A DNA stretch of 64,000 bases from Hevea brasiliensis (lineage: Eukaryota; Streptophyta; Magnoliopsida; Malpighiales; Euphorbiaceae), in the NCBI RefSeq assembly GCF_030052815.1, contig NC_079498.1, forward strand, positions 77,548,992-77,612,991. Direction: 5' to 3'. Positions 1-11,120 of the stretch are shown piece after piece. The first letter of the stretch is position 1. Every line of letters begins with the position of its first letter. The position numbers were made by a program, and so were the translations under genes. Under the pieces are notes generated by a model. The model made no database searches and was not told the origin of the DNA. It worked only from the letters and a program-made list of their open reading frames with translations.

Positions 1-487
1 TTCTTCATCTCTTATCAATTGAAAGAGATTAGCCATCAATCTCTTGAATTAAGAACACTAGAAATTGTTTCTAGTGTCCTGTTTACATCTTTAATCTCTT
101 AAAAGGCAGAACTTGATTTTCTAATTAATAGAAAAATCTTTAGAAGCTATTCAAGGGCTGCCATAGGTGTTCTTGGTGTGGACAAGCTAGAGGGAAAACA
201 TCTGGTGTCCTGAAGACGAATCTCAAAGGCGCAGACACGCTGCAGTGCATCAAGAGGTTAGTGTAATCGTTCTTGATTTAATCTAGGGTTCTAAAATTAA
301 TCTGATTAAATTTTAAAATCTTAAATAGCAAATACAGATCCAAAAACATATTAAAAGAGTTTTAATATGTTGTTTATCATTGAAATCAAATAGATAAAAA
401 TAAATCTTGCATGATGCATGTGACCCTAGGTGAAAATTTTTGAATTCAATGGTATAAACTTGTGTTTTTCACGCTTCCGTTCCTTCA
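1..487 (+). repeat. Copia 5' LTR, 3' portion
   Basis: Aligns with 7778-8263 of the 3' LTR and ends in CA at 487, two bases before the primer-binding site. The promoter part of this LTR is outside the window. Confidence 0.93.
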
Positions 488-489
488 AT

Positions 490-501
490 TGGTATCAGAG
501 C
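490..501 (+). other. Copia primer-binding site (tRNA-Met type)
   Basis: TGGTATCAGAGC, the usual plant initiator tRNA-Met complement, lies two bases after the LTR end. It primes minus-strand cDNA synthesis. Confidence 0.95.
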
Positions 502-2239
502 CACTATATTTGCCATTTAGATTGTTGATTATATGGTTTAATTGTGTGTTTGATCATGAGATCAAAAGTTCATTGCTGGTTGCAAAGCAAGTTGGCGGCA
601 TACTTGAAAAAACACCATCAATGGTGCGCATGGTTTGGCTTCCATGGGTGGTTTAAGGTTTGGCTTTTAATTCTGCAATTGTTGTATGATCTAAGGCCTA
701 TTCTTTGACTAATTAAAGTGTTTAATTAGTAGTTTTTATCACACAATTAAATTATGATTCAAATCAGAATTTTAAAAATTGTTTGAATGTGATTCAAATC
801 TGAATTTTTAAAGTTGTTTGAATCATATTTAAATCTGATTTTTTAAAATTGATTGAATAAAATTCAGATCTGATTTTTTAAAAAATGTTTGAATGTGATT
901 CAAATCTGATTTTTTAAAAAAATGTTTGAATGTGGTTCAAATCTGAATTTTTGAAGTTGTTTGAATGTGATTCAAATATGAATTTTTAAATTTGTTTGAA
1001 TGAGATTCAAATCTGAATTTTTAAATTTATTTGAATCATATTCAAATCTGGATTTTTAAGTTGAATATGAGATATTCAATTTAATTTAAGTATGTATGTT
1101 TTATTTAATTGTTAAATAGTGATATGCATGATGGATGATCATGGACTATAAAAGACCAATGTGATTGGATTTATTTCTTTTATGTTTCTTTGGGATTGTA
1201 AATTAATTAATTAATTTTAATTTATTTTGGGCATGTATTATTAAGTTTGTAATAATTTTTGCATTGTAATTTCATTTATTTAAGTTCTTGTAAATTCGCC
1301 TTGGTATGCCAAGGATTACTATGTAATATTGGATTGCAAGAAGTTCAAGGAGGTCAAGAGCATTGGTGAGACCAGTGGGAGGAATTCAAGATCAAGTGTT
1401 GATTATGTACTCCTTCAGCAACTCTTGTAAAATGAATGAATGAAATGCACCTAGGAATGCCCTGATTCAATTCTTAGTGGCTCAGAATTGAATCCCTTAG
1501 AAAGTCCATGATCATACCACACTTACTGCTTATCCATGAATGCATGAGATGTATGGGAATATATGCAATTATATGATATATGCATGCTAAATGGATAATG
1601 TGCAAAGTGAGACCTTAATAGTAAATAGAATGACCATAAAATCTTCCAAACAAATGATTAAGTTGGAAATGCTATAATTAAAGTAATTATAACATAGGCC
1701 CTCCATTGGGGCAATTATTTTAAGAAATTTTAAATAGTTGCATAAGATGCAATTTATTTAAGAGATTTTCTTAAAACTAATTGTTAAGCATGAGATGCTG
1801 TAAATATGTAAATGGTTTAGTGGCCAATATTGGATGTACCTGAGGACATTAAAATTATTTGCATAATTACTGGCTCAATGGGATCAACTTAACTAATGCA
1901 AGATAAGTCAATAATGGATGTACCTGAGATTTTGAGCATTAGGGGCTAGGTAAAGGATTGAACCTCACATGAGATGTGATGGGCAAATAGTTGCTCACTT
2001 ATAGTTTATTGTAATTCCAATAATGGATGTACCTGAGGATGATCAATAGAATTATAAGAATTCAATCACCCACTAGAAATCCATCCAACTAGGATTTCCG
2101 TTTTCTACTTTGGAAGTGTAGGATTCGCTAAGTTAGTGGGAGGACCAATTTTATTAAAAGTCCATAATCATTTTGGTTAATTACATGATACATTTACTAA
2201 TTAATCTGGTTATGTTCTGCGATTAATTTTACGATAAAA
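502..2239 (+). other. Copia untranslated leader
   Basis: About 1.7 kb of A/T-rich sequence between the primer site and gag, with no supportable coding region. The small ORF at 462-656 straddles the LTR end and primer site and is not credible as a gene. The leader holds a 35-37 bp tandem array (756-1065) and three copies of a GGATGTACCTGAG motif (near 1831, 1914 and 2024). Confidence 0.8.
756..1065 (+). repeat. Nine-unit degenerate tandem repeat, period 35-37 bp
   Basis: The anchor TTCAAATCTGA recurs at about 758, 793, 828, 863, 899, 936, 971, 1006 and 1041, each followed by a T-run and TTTGAAT. It lies in the copia leader. Each unit can pair locally because TTGAAT and ATTCAA are complementary. 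Confidence 0.9.
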
Positions 2240-3060
2240 ATGAGCACAAAACAACCACCACCACCCAATATCCTTGCAAGCATACTTGATCACAATAGGT
2301 TGACAGGACCTAATCATCTGCGATTGGCTAAGAAATTTGAAACTTGTCTGAACCTTGAACATATAGGATATGTTCTAGATTCAAATGTTCTGGTCCCTTA
2401 CCTCCGGAGGCCACACAAGAGGAACATGAAACTTTGGACAAGTGGAAGGAGCATGATATGAGAGCTAAGTGTTACATGCTTGCTTCCATGAGTAATGAGT
2501 TCTGAAGCAACATGAGAACATGCAGTGCGAGTGAGATCCTCCTTCACCTACAAGAGTTGTATGGTGAGCACAGAGAATGCTAGGTATGAGATATCTAGAC
2601 GGCTATTCCGTATGAGGATGTCCGAGGGACGAGAATGTTGGGGATCATGTCCACAAGATGATTCGGCTAATTGAGCGGTTGGAACATCTTGACTTTAACA
2701 TGGATTTCCAACTACGACGGATTTGATCCTTGATCCCTTCACGAGTCTTTTGGGAATTTTGTGACAAATTTCCATATGACTAAACAGAATGCACCTTAGT
2801 GGTTTACTCAACATGCTGGTTATTGCCCAAAAGAATATGCTGGGCAATAAAGGAAAAGAGGTAGCTTTGGTTGCATCTTCTTCTGTGGAAAGTCCAACAA
2901 GAAGAAGGACAATAAGAAAAGAAACCTCAAATTCTGGTCCTTCTAAGAAAATAGCTAAGCAGAAAAGGAAGACTAAAGGCGATGGAGGCAAAGGAAAGTG
3001 TTTGCACGCCAAAAGGATGGGCCTTTGGAAAGGAACCGCCTAGAGTGTCTTGCTTCTCTG
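2240..3060 (+). pseudogene. gag: Copia gag (capsid/nucleocapsid), broken
   Basis: Gag packages the element RNA into virus-like particles. The start at 2240 opens with the copia gag block ILDxNRLTGPN and KIGYVLD-like residues. That frame stops near 2460. Further gag blocks follow in other frames (CYMLASMSNE, LLHLQELYGE, RYEISRRLFRMRMSEG, then LLNMLVIAQKNM at about 2806). The zinc knuckle near 2995-3040 keeps only its first cysteine; the other three ligand positions are changed. Several stops and at least two frameshifts make it non-functional. Confidence 0.88.
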
Positions 3061-3079
3061 AAGGACAAGAAGGATACAC

Positions 3080-4393
3080 CTTGGAAGGTATGTCCATATC
3101 TTGTTATTTAGATTCGATGATACTCATAGTTCATCTGACTTGGGTTTTAGATATCGGTGCCGGTTCTCACATTTCTAATGATATGCGAGAAACTAGCAAG
3201 CGATGGCGACTTGTGTTCTCAAGATATTAGAGTCGGATTGGCAATGGCTCAACTGTTGAAGCTTTAGCCATAGGATCTAAATCTTTTACATGTTTGGACA
3301 TGTTTTGTGTTTGGATAATATTTTATATGTACTGATGCTTTTAAGAACATCATTTCTATATCTAGTTTGACTAGAAATGGCTATGAATTTGATTCACATC
3401 GATGATGTTTGCAATATTTATTTTGGAAATAAATATATTGGTTCGGGTTATATGAATGATGGTCTTTATTATTTGGATAATAATGACAAACACAAATTGA
3501 ATGCAAGTGATCTAAAAGAATGCAATGCCATGGTGAAAACCAACTCAAGTGCAAAATATATTTGGCACTTAAGGTTATGTCATGTTGCAGAAGATAGGAT
3601 TGCAAAACTGGAGAAAATGGGGATTCTATCCTCATTGGGCTCTGAGCCTACTCCAACTTGTGAATCTTGCCTTGAGGGCAAAATGACTAGATCACCCCTT
3701 ATAGGACAGGCTAAGAGTGAAAATATTTTGGATCTAATACATAGTGATGTATGTGGTCCATTTAAAGAAATGGCTAGAGGGGTTTTTCATTATTTTATTA
3801 CCTTTACTAATGATAAATCAAGGTTTGGGTATTTGTATTTGATGAAATACAAACATGAATCTTTGAAAAGTTCAAAGAATTTAAATCAAGTAGAAAATCA
3901 AACAGAAAGAATATTAAAGCTCTTGATCGGATCGTGGAGGTGAATATTTGAAATCTTGAATTTGATGAATACTCGAGAGAGCATGGCATTGTTTCTCGGT
4001 GACTCCTCGATAATGCCACAGGTGAATGGTGTATCTGAAAGAGAAATTGTACCCTATTGGATAGTGCGTAGTATGATGAGCTATCTTGATATGCCAATCT
4101 CCTTTTGGGGATTTGCATTAGAATCAGCTTTGTATATTCTAAATAGGATTCCATCAAAATCAGTTTCTTCCACACCTTATGAGATATGGCATGGAAGAAA
4201 ACCAAGTCTTAAGCATGTTAAGATTTGGGATTGTCCAGCTTATATCAAAAAACTGAACACTGATAAATTGGAGACCAGATCAGAAAAAGGTCGATTTGTT
4301 GGATATCCAAAAGATAGTTTTGGATATTATTTTTATTTGCCTACTTCACAAAAGGTTGTGATAAGTAGAGATGCCATATTTCTTGAACAATAG
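3080..4393 (+). pseudogene. pol: Copia protease and integrase, broken
   Basis: The protease remnant near 3145-3190 reads VLDIGAGSHI, where active copies have DTG or DSG; the middle residue is changed. The integrase follows: GAG-pre-integrase block WHLRLCHV (about 3560), zinc-site CESCLEGK (about 3660), first catalytic Asp in HSDVCGPF (about 3743), second Asp in SDRGGEY near 3928 in a shifted frame, and the NGVSERE block carrying the catalytic Glu (about 4024). A frameshift near 3940 separates the two main reading frames (3377-3943 and 3956-4393). It would have processed the polyprotein and inserted cDNA. Confidence 0.9.
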
Positions 4394-4464
4394 TTTGTTC
4401 AAGAAGGAGGCAAAGGAAGGCAAATAGAGTTAGAATTGGAGAATTCTGACCAACCAATGCATCG

Positions 4465-6189
4465 ATGGATATAGATCCATCTAGTCAACTAATACCCGTT
4501 GATGAAACATCTACAGCTGTTCCTCGTAGAACAACCAGGGTATCTCACCCACCAGTGAGATATGGTTTTCTTCATGAAGAAAAACAAGAGTTGTCTACTC
4601 ATGAAGAAGTAGATCATGGAGATGATCCACTTACCTATGAAGAAGCTATATCAGATATAGACTCTTCAAAATGGATTGATGCTATGAAATCCGAGATTGA
4701 TTCCATGTATAAAAATCAAGTTTGGGATCTTGTTGACCCACCTGAAGGTATTATACCTATAGGGAACAAATGGGTGTTCAAGAAGAAAATTGGTTCTGAT
4801 GGAAAGGTAGAGACCTATAAGGCAAGGCTAGTAGCGAAAGGGTTTCGCCAAAGGCAAGGAATCCACTATGAGGAGACTTTCTCGCCTGTTGCCATGCTTA
4901 AATCAATTAGGATTTTATTAGCAATAGCTGCGTACTATGATTATGAGATTTGGCAGATGGATGTCAAAACAACTTTTCTCAATGGATACATTGAAGAAAA
5001 CATTTTCATGGAACAACCTAAGGGATTTGAATCCCAAGATGGTTCCAAGGTATGCAAGCTAAAGCGATCCATTTATGGGTTGAAACAAGCTTCGAGGAGT
5101 TGGAACATTTGTTTTGATGAAGCCATTAAATCCTTTGGTTTTATCAAAAATGAGGATGAGCCATGTGTATATAAGAAGGTTAGTGACAGTGCGATCACTT
5201 TCCTTGTCTTATATGTGGATGACATAGTGTTGATGGGTAATGACACAGGTATGTTGACGACTATAAAGGTATGGTTGTCAAATACATTCTCCATGAAAGA
5301 CTTAGGGGAGGCAACCTATATTCTTGGGATTCGCATCTATAGAGATAGAGCGAAAAGAATAATTAGTTTATCCCAAAGTCTATACTTGGAAAAGGTGTTA
5401 AAGAGGTTTAACATGCTTGATTCCAAGAGAGGATTGTTACCAGTGAGACATGGTATCCATCTTTCTAAAGAGATGTCTCCAAAGACACCTAAAGAAAGAG
5501 ATAAGATGGCGAGATTCCATATGCTTGGCTATTGGAAGTTTAATGTATGCAATGTTGTGTACTAGGCCTGATATCGCATATCTCGTTAGTTTGACTAGCG
5601 GTATCAATCCAATCCGGTTTGGAACATCGATAATCACAAGAATATTCTTAAGTACTTGAGAAGAACTAAGGATTTATTCTTAATTTATGGAGGTGGAGAC
5701 TTGCAATTGGATGGTTATACTGATTCTGATTTCCATTCAGATATCGATGATAGAAAGTCTACCTTTGGATATGTGTTCATTTGTAATGGAGGTGCAGTCA
5801 GTTGGAAGAGTTCCAAACAGAGCACGACAACAGATTCCACTACGAAGTCGAGTATATTCTCGCATCGATGTCGCAAAGGAAGTCGCTTGGATAAAGAAGT
5901 TCGTGATGTAACTTACAGAGTTCCTTCCATTGAGTTAGCGGTTCCACTACATCGTGACAATAATGGAGCGATCATACGAGCTAAGGAACCAAGGTCTCAC
6001 CAGAAATCCAAACACATAGAAAGGTGCTACCACATTATCAGAGAAATAGTTGGGCGAGGCGATGTAGCCATGCAGAAAATAGCATCAGCTGAAAATCCAG
6101 CTGATCCATTCACTAAGCCTATGTCACAGACTCAGTTAGACCGACATCTTGAGAAGATAGGTCTAAGATATTATAATGAATGGCTCTAG
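4465..6189 (+). pseudogene. pol: Copia reverse transcriptase and RNase H, broken late
   Basis: The longest open stretch (4465-5565, 366 codons) holds a nearly complete RT. It carries NKWVFKKK, YKARLVAKGF, ETFSPVA, QMDVKTTFLNG, SIYGLKQASR and the catalytic YVDD (5212-5223). A frameshift near 5540 moves the LMYAMLCTRPDIAY block into another frame. RNase H lies at 5656-6189 (GYTDSDFHSDIDDRKST) with DPFTKP near the end. RT/RH copies the RNA into cDNA. The catalytic residues survive but the frame does not. Confidence 0.93.
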
Positions 6190-6193
6190 TGCT

Positions 6194-6202
6194 AGTGGGA
6201 GA
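6194..6202 (+). other. Copia polypurine tract
   Basis: AGTGGGAGA sits one base before the 3' LTR start and primes plus-strand synthesis. Confidence 0.85.
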
Positions 6203-6203
6203 T

Positions 6204-8263
6204 TGTTAGTAGTATGCCCTAGAGCATATCATTTAGTATGTATCTTGTACATATTTTTATTAATAAAAGGCATTTCCACTTTTTCGTTTACATAATATTA
6301 TTCTTAAGTTGTTAAGAATATGAGTGACAGTATTTCTAGCACGAAATATCATAAATAGGTTCACAATCGAGGATACTTCATAATAAGGACATGACTTATC
6401 CAGAAAGATTGTATTCATGTTTGTTCCAAAGTTATTTATATGAGATATAAATAAGATGGAATGGTGAGTCTCATGCCATATAACAAACATGATAGGCACT
6501 TATAAATGATAAGTAGGTCGAACCAGTGACACTTATGACAAGCACATGGAGTTTACTCTTGTCAATGTTTTGTCATAAATCATATCAGTGCATATGATCT
6601 TTAGACCTGAGATAGCACAGTTATCTTGTATATAGGTAGTTTGAGTTTGATACTGCTTTCATACTTGTACTGTGTATGGGTATATGGGCATGTGTTGGCT
6701 CCTACTAGTTATATATGGAGGTGGTGTTGATCAAGATGGAATCTGTTCCTCTAAGTAAATAGAGATAAAATCCTATGTTCATTTAATTGTTCTCGATGTT
6801 TCAAGTTCCTGGCCAGGACAGACAGATTTATTCAGAAAAGAGTTTCTGATGAGAAAATCTTTTTAATCAAGAACTGGAATTAAAAAAGAACATAATATTC
6901 ATAGCAAATGGAATTTGACATAAACCATGACTCCAGCTTGAGTTGGGATTTTGTAACAGAGAGATTTTAGTGCATGGTAACATATGATTATAGGTTCATT
7001 TAAGGTAAACCTTATTACTAATTGGGTGGCCATGGCATGCTATGCTAGGTGTTAACCATGGTCCATGAGGTTCATAAAATGATTTAGAGAAATCATTTAT
7101 GGTAAGAAAGAGTTCTGATGATATTAAGAGTTGATATCATGTCTCATTTCCAATTAGTGATGAGCCTAATAAGTCACACACAAAGACAAGTTATCACCTA
7201 TTTAAATATGATTTAATTAATTAATTAAAGAGTTTAATTGATTAATTAAATAGGTTTGGTTTGCAATTAGATTGCAAAGTCCCTAGCATGACTTGAAACC
7301 AAATCTAGATTATTGGATGTATAATATATGTTAAATTTATATTTAAAGTGTTTAAATATGAATTTAATTAATGAGAAATTAATTAATACAGATTAATTAA
7401 TTAATTTATATTTGATATAAATTAATTAGAAGAAGAAAATAATTATTTTGCGTTAAGAACTCAAAATTAAGACACAGGGGCATTTTGGTCATTTTGCAGT
7501 GTGACACATGGCACCATGAGATGGTGACACATGGCATAACACATAAGCTTGCCAAATGTTTTTTTAATCATGTAAGATGATTAAAATCAAGATTAAATAT
7601 AGGTTTGACACTTGGCACAATGTGATTGGGTCACTTAAACCTAGAGCTAATCAAAGGGTGACATGTGGCAAGGGTTTAATGTGTTAACCTAGCTATATAA
7701 GTGTTGTTATGAGAAAAATAAAAACAACCAGCAGCCACACTCCTTTGTCACGCCACTTTGAGGGTTTTTATCTATTCTTCTTCATCTCTTATCAATTCAA
7801 AGAGATTAGCCATCAATCTCTTGAATTAAGAACACTAGAAATTGTTTCTAGTGTCCTGTTTACATCTTCAATCTCTTAAAAGGCAGAACTTGATTTTCTA
7901 ATTAATAGAAAAAGATTTAGAAGCTATTCAAGGGCTGCCATAGGTGTTCTTGGTGTGGACAAGCTAGAGGGACAACATCTGGTGTCCTGAAGACGAATCT
8001 CAAAGGCGCAGACACGCTGCAGTGCATCAAGAGGTTAGTGTAATCGTTCTTGATTTAATCTAGGGTTCTAAAATTAATCTGATTAATTTTAAATTCTTAA
8101 ATGGAAAATACAGATCCAAAAACATATTAAAAGAGTTTTAATATGTTGTTTATCATTGAAATCAAATAGATAAAAATAAATCTTGCATGATGCATGTGAC
8201 CCTAGGTGAAAATTTTTGAATTCAATGGTATAAACTTGTGTTTTTCACGCTACCGTTCCTTCA
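6204..8263 (+). repeat. Copia 3' LTR, complete (2060 bp)
   Basis: Starts TGTTAG directly after the polypurine tract and ends in CA at 8263. It carries the promoter and polyadenylation functions, with a TATA box at 7694. No coding region is supported; the reverse-strand ORF at 6260-6499 has no recognisable homology. Confidence 0.93.
7694..7700 (+). promoter_or_regulatory. TATA box of the copia LTR
   Basis: TATATAA in the context CTAGCTATATAAG. An A-rich stretch about 30 nt downstream (near 7722) is a plausible start site, which would make the last ~540 nt R-U5. Confidence 0.65.
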
Positions 8264-8769
8264 ATTTCCAAATATAATATCATGTATTTTCAATGGACAT
8301 TTAGGTCAAAAGACAACTCGGGATGTCAAATGCCCACAATGCCCCTGTTCGGGTTGCATTCCCGATTTTTCGGTAACACCGGGTTTTGTCCGTTTTTTGA
8401 TTTCTCACTTTTCTTTGTACTAACTATTTACTTTTTATTTAATATTTTTTATGGTATTTATACTTCAATAGGGGTCTATTTAAGTCCTAAAAATATTTTC
8501 CAGGATTCCCCGCAGTCCAGGGCTAGTCAACGGTCCATGCCGTGACTTCCCGGTGCCATCACCCATCGCTAGGGTTCTCGGCTCGCTTAACTTGGTTACA
8601 TTTCTTTGCTATTAATTTTCCTTTTTTTTTTCTTGCATTTTCTTTTCTTGTATTTCATTATTTTATGTCTCCTCACTCATATCGAAGTGTAGTTCTAGGC
8701 ATCCTAGCTGTCCGGACAACACTGATCACCAGAACAGTAGAACGCACTACCGAACATAGGGTTGTTACA
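8264..8769 (-). repeat. Gypsy LTR H, 5' portion in element orientation
   Basis: Resembles the tail of LTR I (41960-42935 plus 51590-51836): the GGACATTTAGGTCAAAAG block, the CACCCATCGCT box and a GTTACA terminus at 8769. The copia element entered it; the rest is left of the window or lost. The small ORFs here are shadows. Confidence 0.8.
8543..8593 (-). promoter_or_regulatory. 5S rRNA-like box of LTR H
   Basis: Best match of the set. Read on the - strand it has AGTTAAGCGAGCC, then CTAGCGATGGGTGA and GGGAAGTC, resembling the plant 5S rRNA A box, C box and following stretch. It lies 176 nt from the LTR start. Confidence 0.6.
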
Positions 8770-9492
8770 GCTTTCATGGAGGACAATTCGGCTAGTTTTT
8801 GCTTGAGGTTGAAGATGATGATAATGAGTGGAACCTGCTGTCCCAAAGCTTGTTTTGGTGTCCCAATATTCAAGTTAGTGGAGCACTAAGTTCATTTTAA
8901 TGTTTAATTAGTTAAAGTTTCCTTAATTGCTCATTTATCTCAATTCTTTAACTATTTACATAATGTATCTCATTTTAATTTTTCATGACATTTTTCTGAG
9001 TGCAATATCATTTATTTTTAATGGACATTGAGGTCAAAAGGCAACTCTAGGTGTCAAATGACCAAAATGCCCCACTTCGGGTTGTATTCCAGATTTTTCG
9101 GTAACATCGATTTTTGTCTGTTTCTCGATTTTTCATTTTTCTTTGTACTAATTTATTATTATTTTTTTTATAATTCTAGTGTCAATTATGTTTCAATAAA
9201 CTTTTACTTATGTCTCAAAATTTAATTATGAGGGTTCCCCGAGGTCCTGGGGTCGGCAATGGCCTTCCCGGTACGGTTACCCATCGCTGCGGTGTCGGTT
9301 CGTTTAACTTAGCTTCATTTTCTCTCTTTCATTTTTCTTTGATTTTTCTTGTATTTTCTTTTTATTTATTTCATCATTATATGTCTGTTCACTATCACCG
9401 AAGTGTAGTTCCAGACATCCTGACTTGCTTGGACTGATATTTGGCCACTGGAGCAACAAAACATACAAAATACATACAGGGAGGATGCTACA
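8770..9492 (-). repeat. Element A 3' LTR, partial
   Basis: Matches the end of solo LTR L (30400-31137). It ends GCTACA, a decayed GTTACA, next to the polypurine tract. Only the U3 start in element orientation is kept. Confidence 0.85.
9261..9310 (-). promoter_or_regulatory. 5S rRNA-like box of LTR A
   Basis: Minus strand: AGTTAAACGAACC, then AGCGATGGGTAACC, then CGGGAAGG. It is 182 nt from the LTR start. Confidence 0.55.
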
Positions 9493-9493
9493 A

Positions 9494-9505
9494 CTCTTTC
9501 CCTCT
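9494..9505 (-). other. Element A polypurine tract
   Basis: GAGGGAAAGAG on the - strand, directly before the 3' LTR. The TTTCGAGGAC motif upstream is shared with C and J. Confidence 0.8.
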
Positions 9506-9555
9506 AAATAAAAATTTTGTCCTCGAAATTTACCTGATGTGAAGAGCTGAGGGAA

Positions 9556-11120
9556 CTATTGCCTCATTGTCTCCTCGCTTTCCCATGTGGCCTCTTCTGT
9601 GTTGTGGTGTCTCCATAGGATTTTCACTAGTGGAATTGTCTTGTTTCTGAGCTCTTTTACCTCTCGTGCTAAGATTTTAATTGGTTCTTCTTCATATGTC
9701 AAGTCAGGTTGTACCACAATTTCTTCTGCTGAGATGACATGTGAAGGATCTGATCTGTATCTTCTGAGCATCGAGACATGGAACACATTATGTATCTTGT
9801 CCAGCTCAGGTGGTAAGGCTAATCTGTAGGCTACTGGTCCCACACGTTCAATAACTTCATATGGGCCAATGAACCTAAGGCTTAATTTTCCCTTTTTCCT
9901 GAATCTTAACACTTTCTTCCACGGTGATACTTTGAGAAATACCTTCTCGCCAACTTCATACTCAATGTCCTTTCTTTTCAAGTCAGCATAAGATTTCTGT
10001 TGGTCTGAGGCAACTTTCAAATTGGCCTTTATCAGTTTCACCTTTTCCTCTGTCTACTTTATTAGGTTTGGCCCCACTAGTTTATCTTCACCCATTTTAG
10101 TCCAACATATAAGTGTTCTGCATTTTCTCCCATACAGTGCTTCATAGGGTGCCATTTGTATGCTAGCTTGATAGCTTTTATTGTATGCAAATTCTGCCTG
10201 TGGAAGATATCTATCCCAACTTCCCTCAAACTCAATAACACAACTTCTTAACATATCCTCTAAGACCTATCACATATGTTCGGTTATTATTATCATTATT
10301 AGTTCAATTATTGTTTACAATAACTCAATGAGTTTTATAATTTACCTGAATTATTCTTTCTGACTATCCATCCATCTGAGGATGAAAAGCCGTACTAAAT
10401 GGAGTTGTGTGCCCAAGGACTCTTCTAATTTCTTCCAAAATCTAGATGTAAACCTCGGGTCTCTATCAGGTATAATGGAAAGTGGAATTCCATGTAGTCT
10501 AACTATCTCACTGATATACAATTCTGCTAGCTTTTCCAGTGAGTAGTCAATTCTGACTGGCAGAAAATGTGCTGATTTGGTCAACCTATCCACAATCACC
10601 CATACTGCATCATGCTTCTTCTGAGTGAGAGGTAGACCATTGACAAAGTCCATAGTGACTCGGTCCCATTTCCATTCAGGTATGTTTATGGGCTATAACA
10701 AACCCGATGGAACTTGATGTTCTGCTTTGACTTGCTGACATGTCAAGCATCTAGTTACATAGTCAGCTATGTCCTTCTTTATACCCGGCCACCAGTATCG
10801 AAGTTTCAGGTCATGGTACATTTTTGTGCTTCCTGGGTGCATAACATACACACTGTTATGTGCTTCTCTCAGAATACTGGTTTTCAACTCTTTAGCATCT
10901 GGTACACATACTCTTTCTTTATAGTACAGGCACCCATTTTCTTTCACTTCATATTCAGTTTCCTTTCCCTTAGTGATTTTGCCCATAACAGCCATTAATT
11001 TCTCATCTTTCTTCTGCCCATCGTGTATCTGTTGTAACAGATTCGGCTTCACTTGCAACTCAGCCAAAATAACTCCATCATGAGTTAAGGACAGTTGGGC
11101 ATTCAGAGATCTTAATGATA
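9556..11120 (-). pseudogene. pol: Element A integrase with chromodomain-like C terminus, broken
   Basis: Read leftwards. The zinc site lies at about 10990-10720 ([22 protein letters not shown]). The catalytic core is at 10653-10351 with [12 protein letters not shown] and DRDPRFTS carrying the two Asp, followed by the EALYGRKCR block (about 10125). Then comes the GPYEV/RLALPPELDKIHNVFHVS region and a C-terminal VKILWRHH...EATWE motif (about 9630-9560), typical of chromoviruses, whose chromodomain can target insertion to chromatin. Stops lie near 10045 and 10690. A 79-nt GT-AG segment interrupts the core at 10267-10345. The stop used here is at 9556-9558. Confidence 0.9.
10267..10345 (-). other. 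Intron-like 79-nt insertion in integrase (GT...AG)
   Basis: On the - strand the integrase reads ATTCAG, then GTAAAT...TGATAG, then GTCTTAGAGG. Removing the 79 nt gives a continuous frame (RIIQ joined to VLEDMLR), the same spacing as in element C, which has no insertion here (about 21035-21060). The segment is A/T-rich, has a donor-like CAG/GTAAAT, a branch-site-like CTAAT about 30 nt from the end and a TAG acceptor. AGGT occurs at both edges, so a small mobile insertion with a 4-bp duplication is an alternative. Confidence 0.65.

Larger units (their letters stand above)
1..8263 (+). mobile_element. Ty1/copia LTR retrotransposon, 5' end cut by window edge
   Basis: The element reads in order: partial 5' LTR, tRNA-Met primer site, long leader, gag, PR, IN, RT, RH, polypurine tract and complete 3' LTR. 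Integrase before reverse transcriptase is the copia order. The first 487 bases match 7778-8263 with few differences, so both LTRs belong to one insertion. All coding regions carry stops or frameshifts, so it is not autonomous. It sits inside a gypsy LTR (H) that resumes at 8264. The target duplication cannot be checked because the left end lies outside the window. Confidence 0.95.

Noticed and set aside
10267..10345. The insertion as simple sequence decay
   Set aside because: Its edges fall exactly where removal restores the integrase frame, and it has GT-AG ends, so random decay is unlikely.
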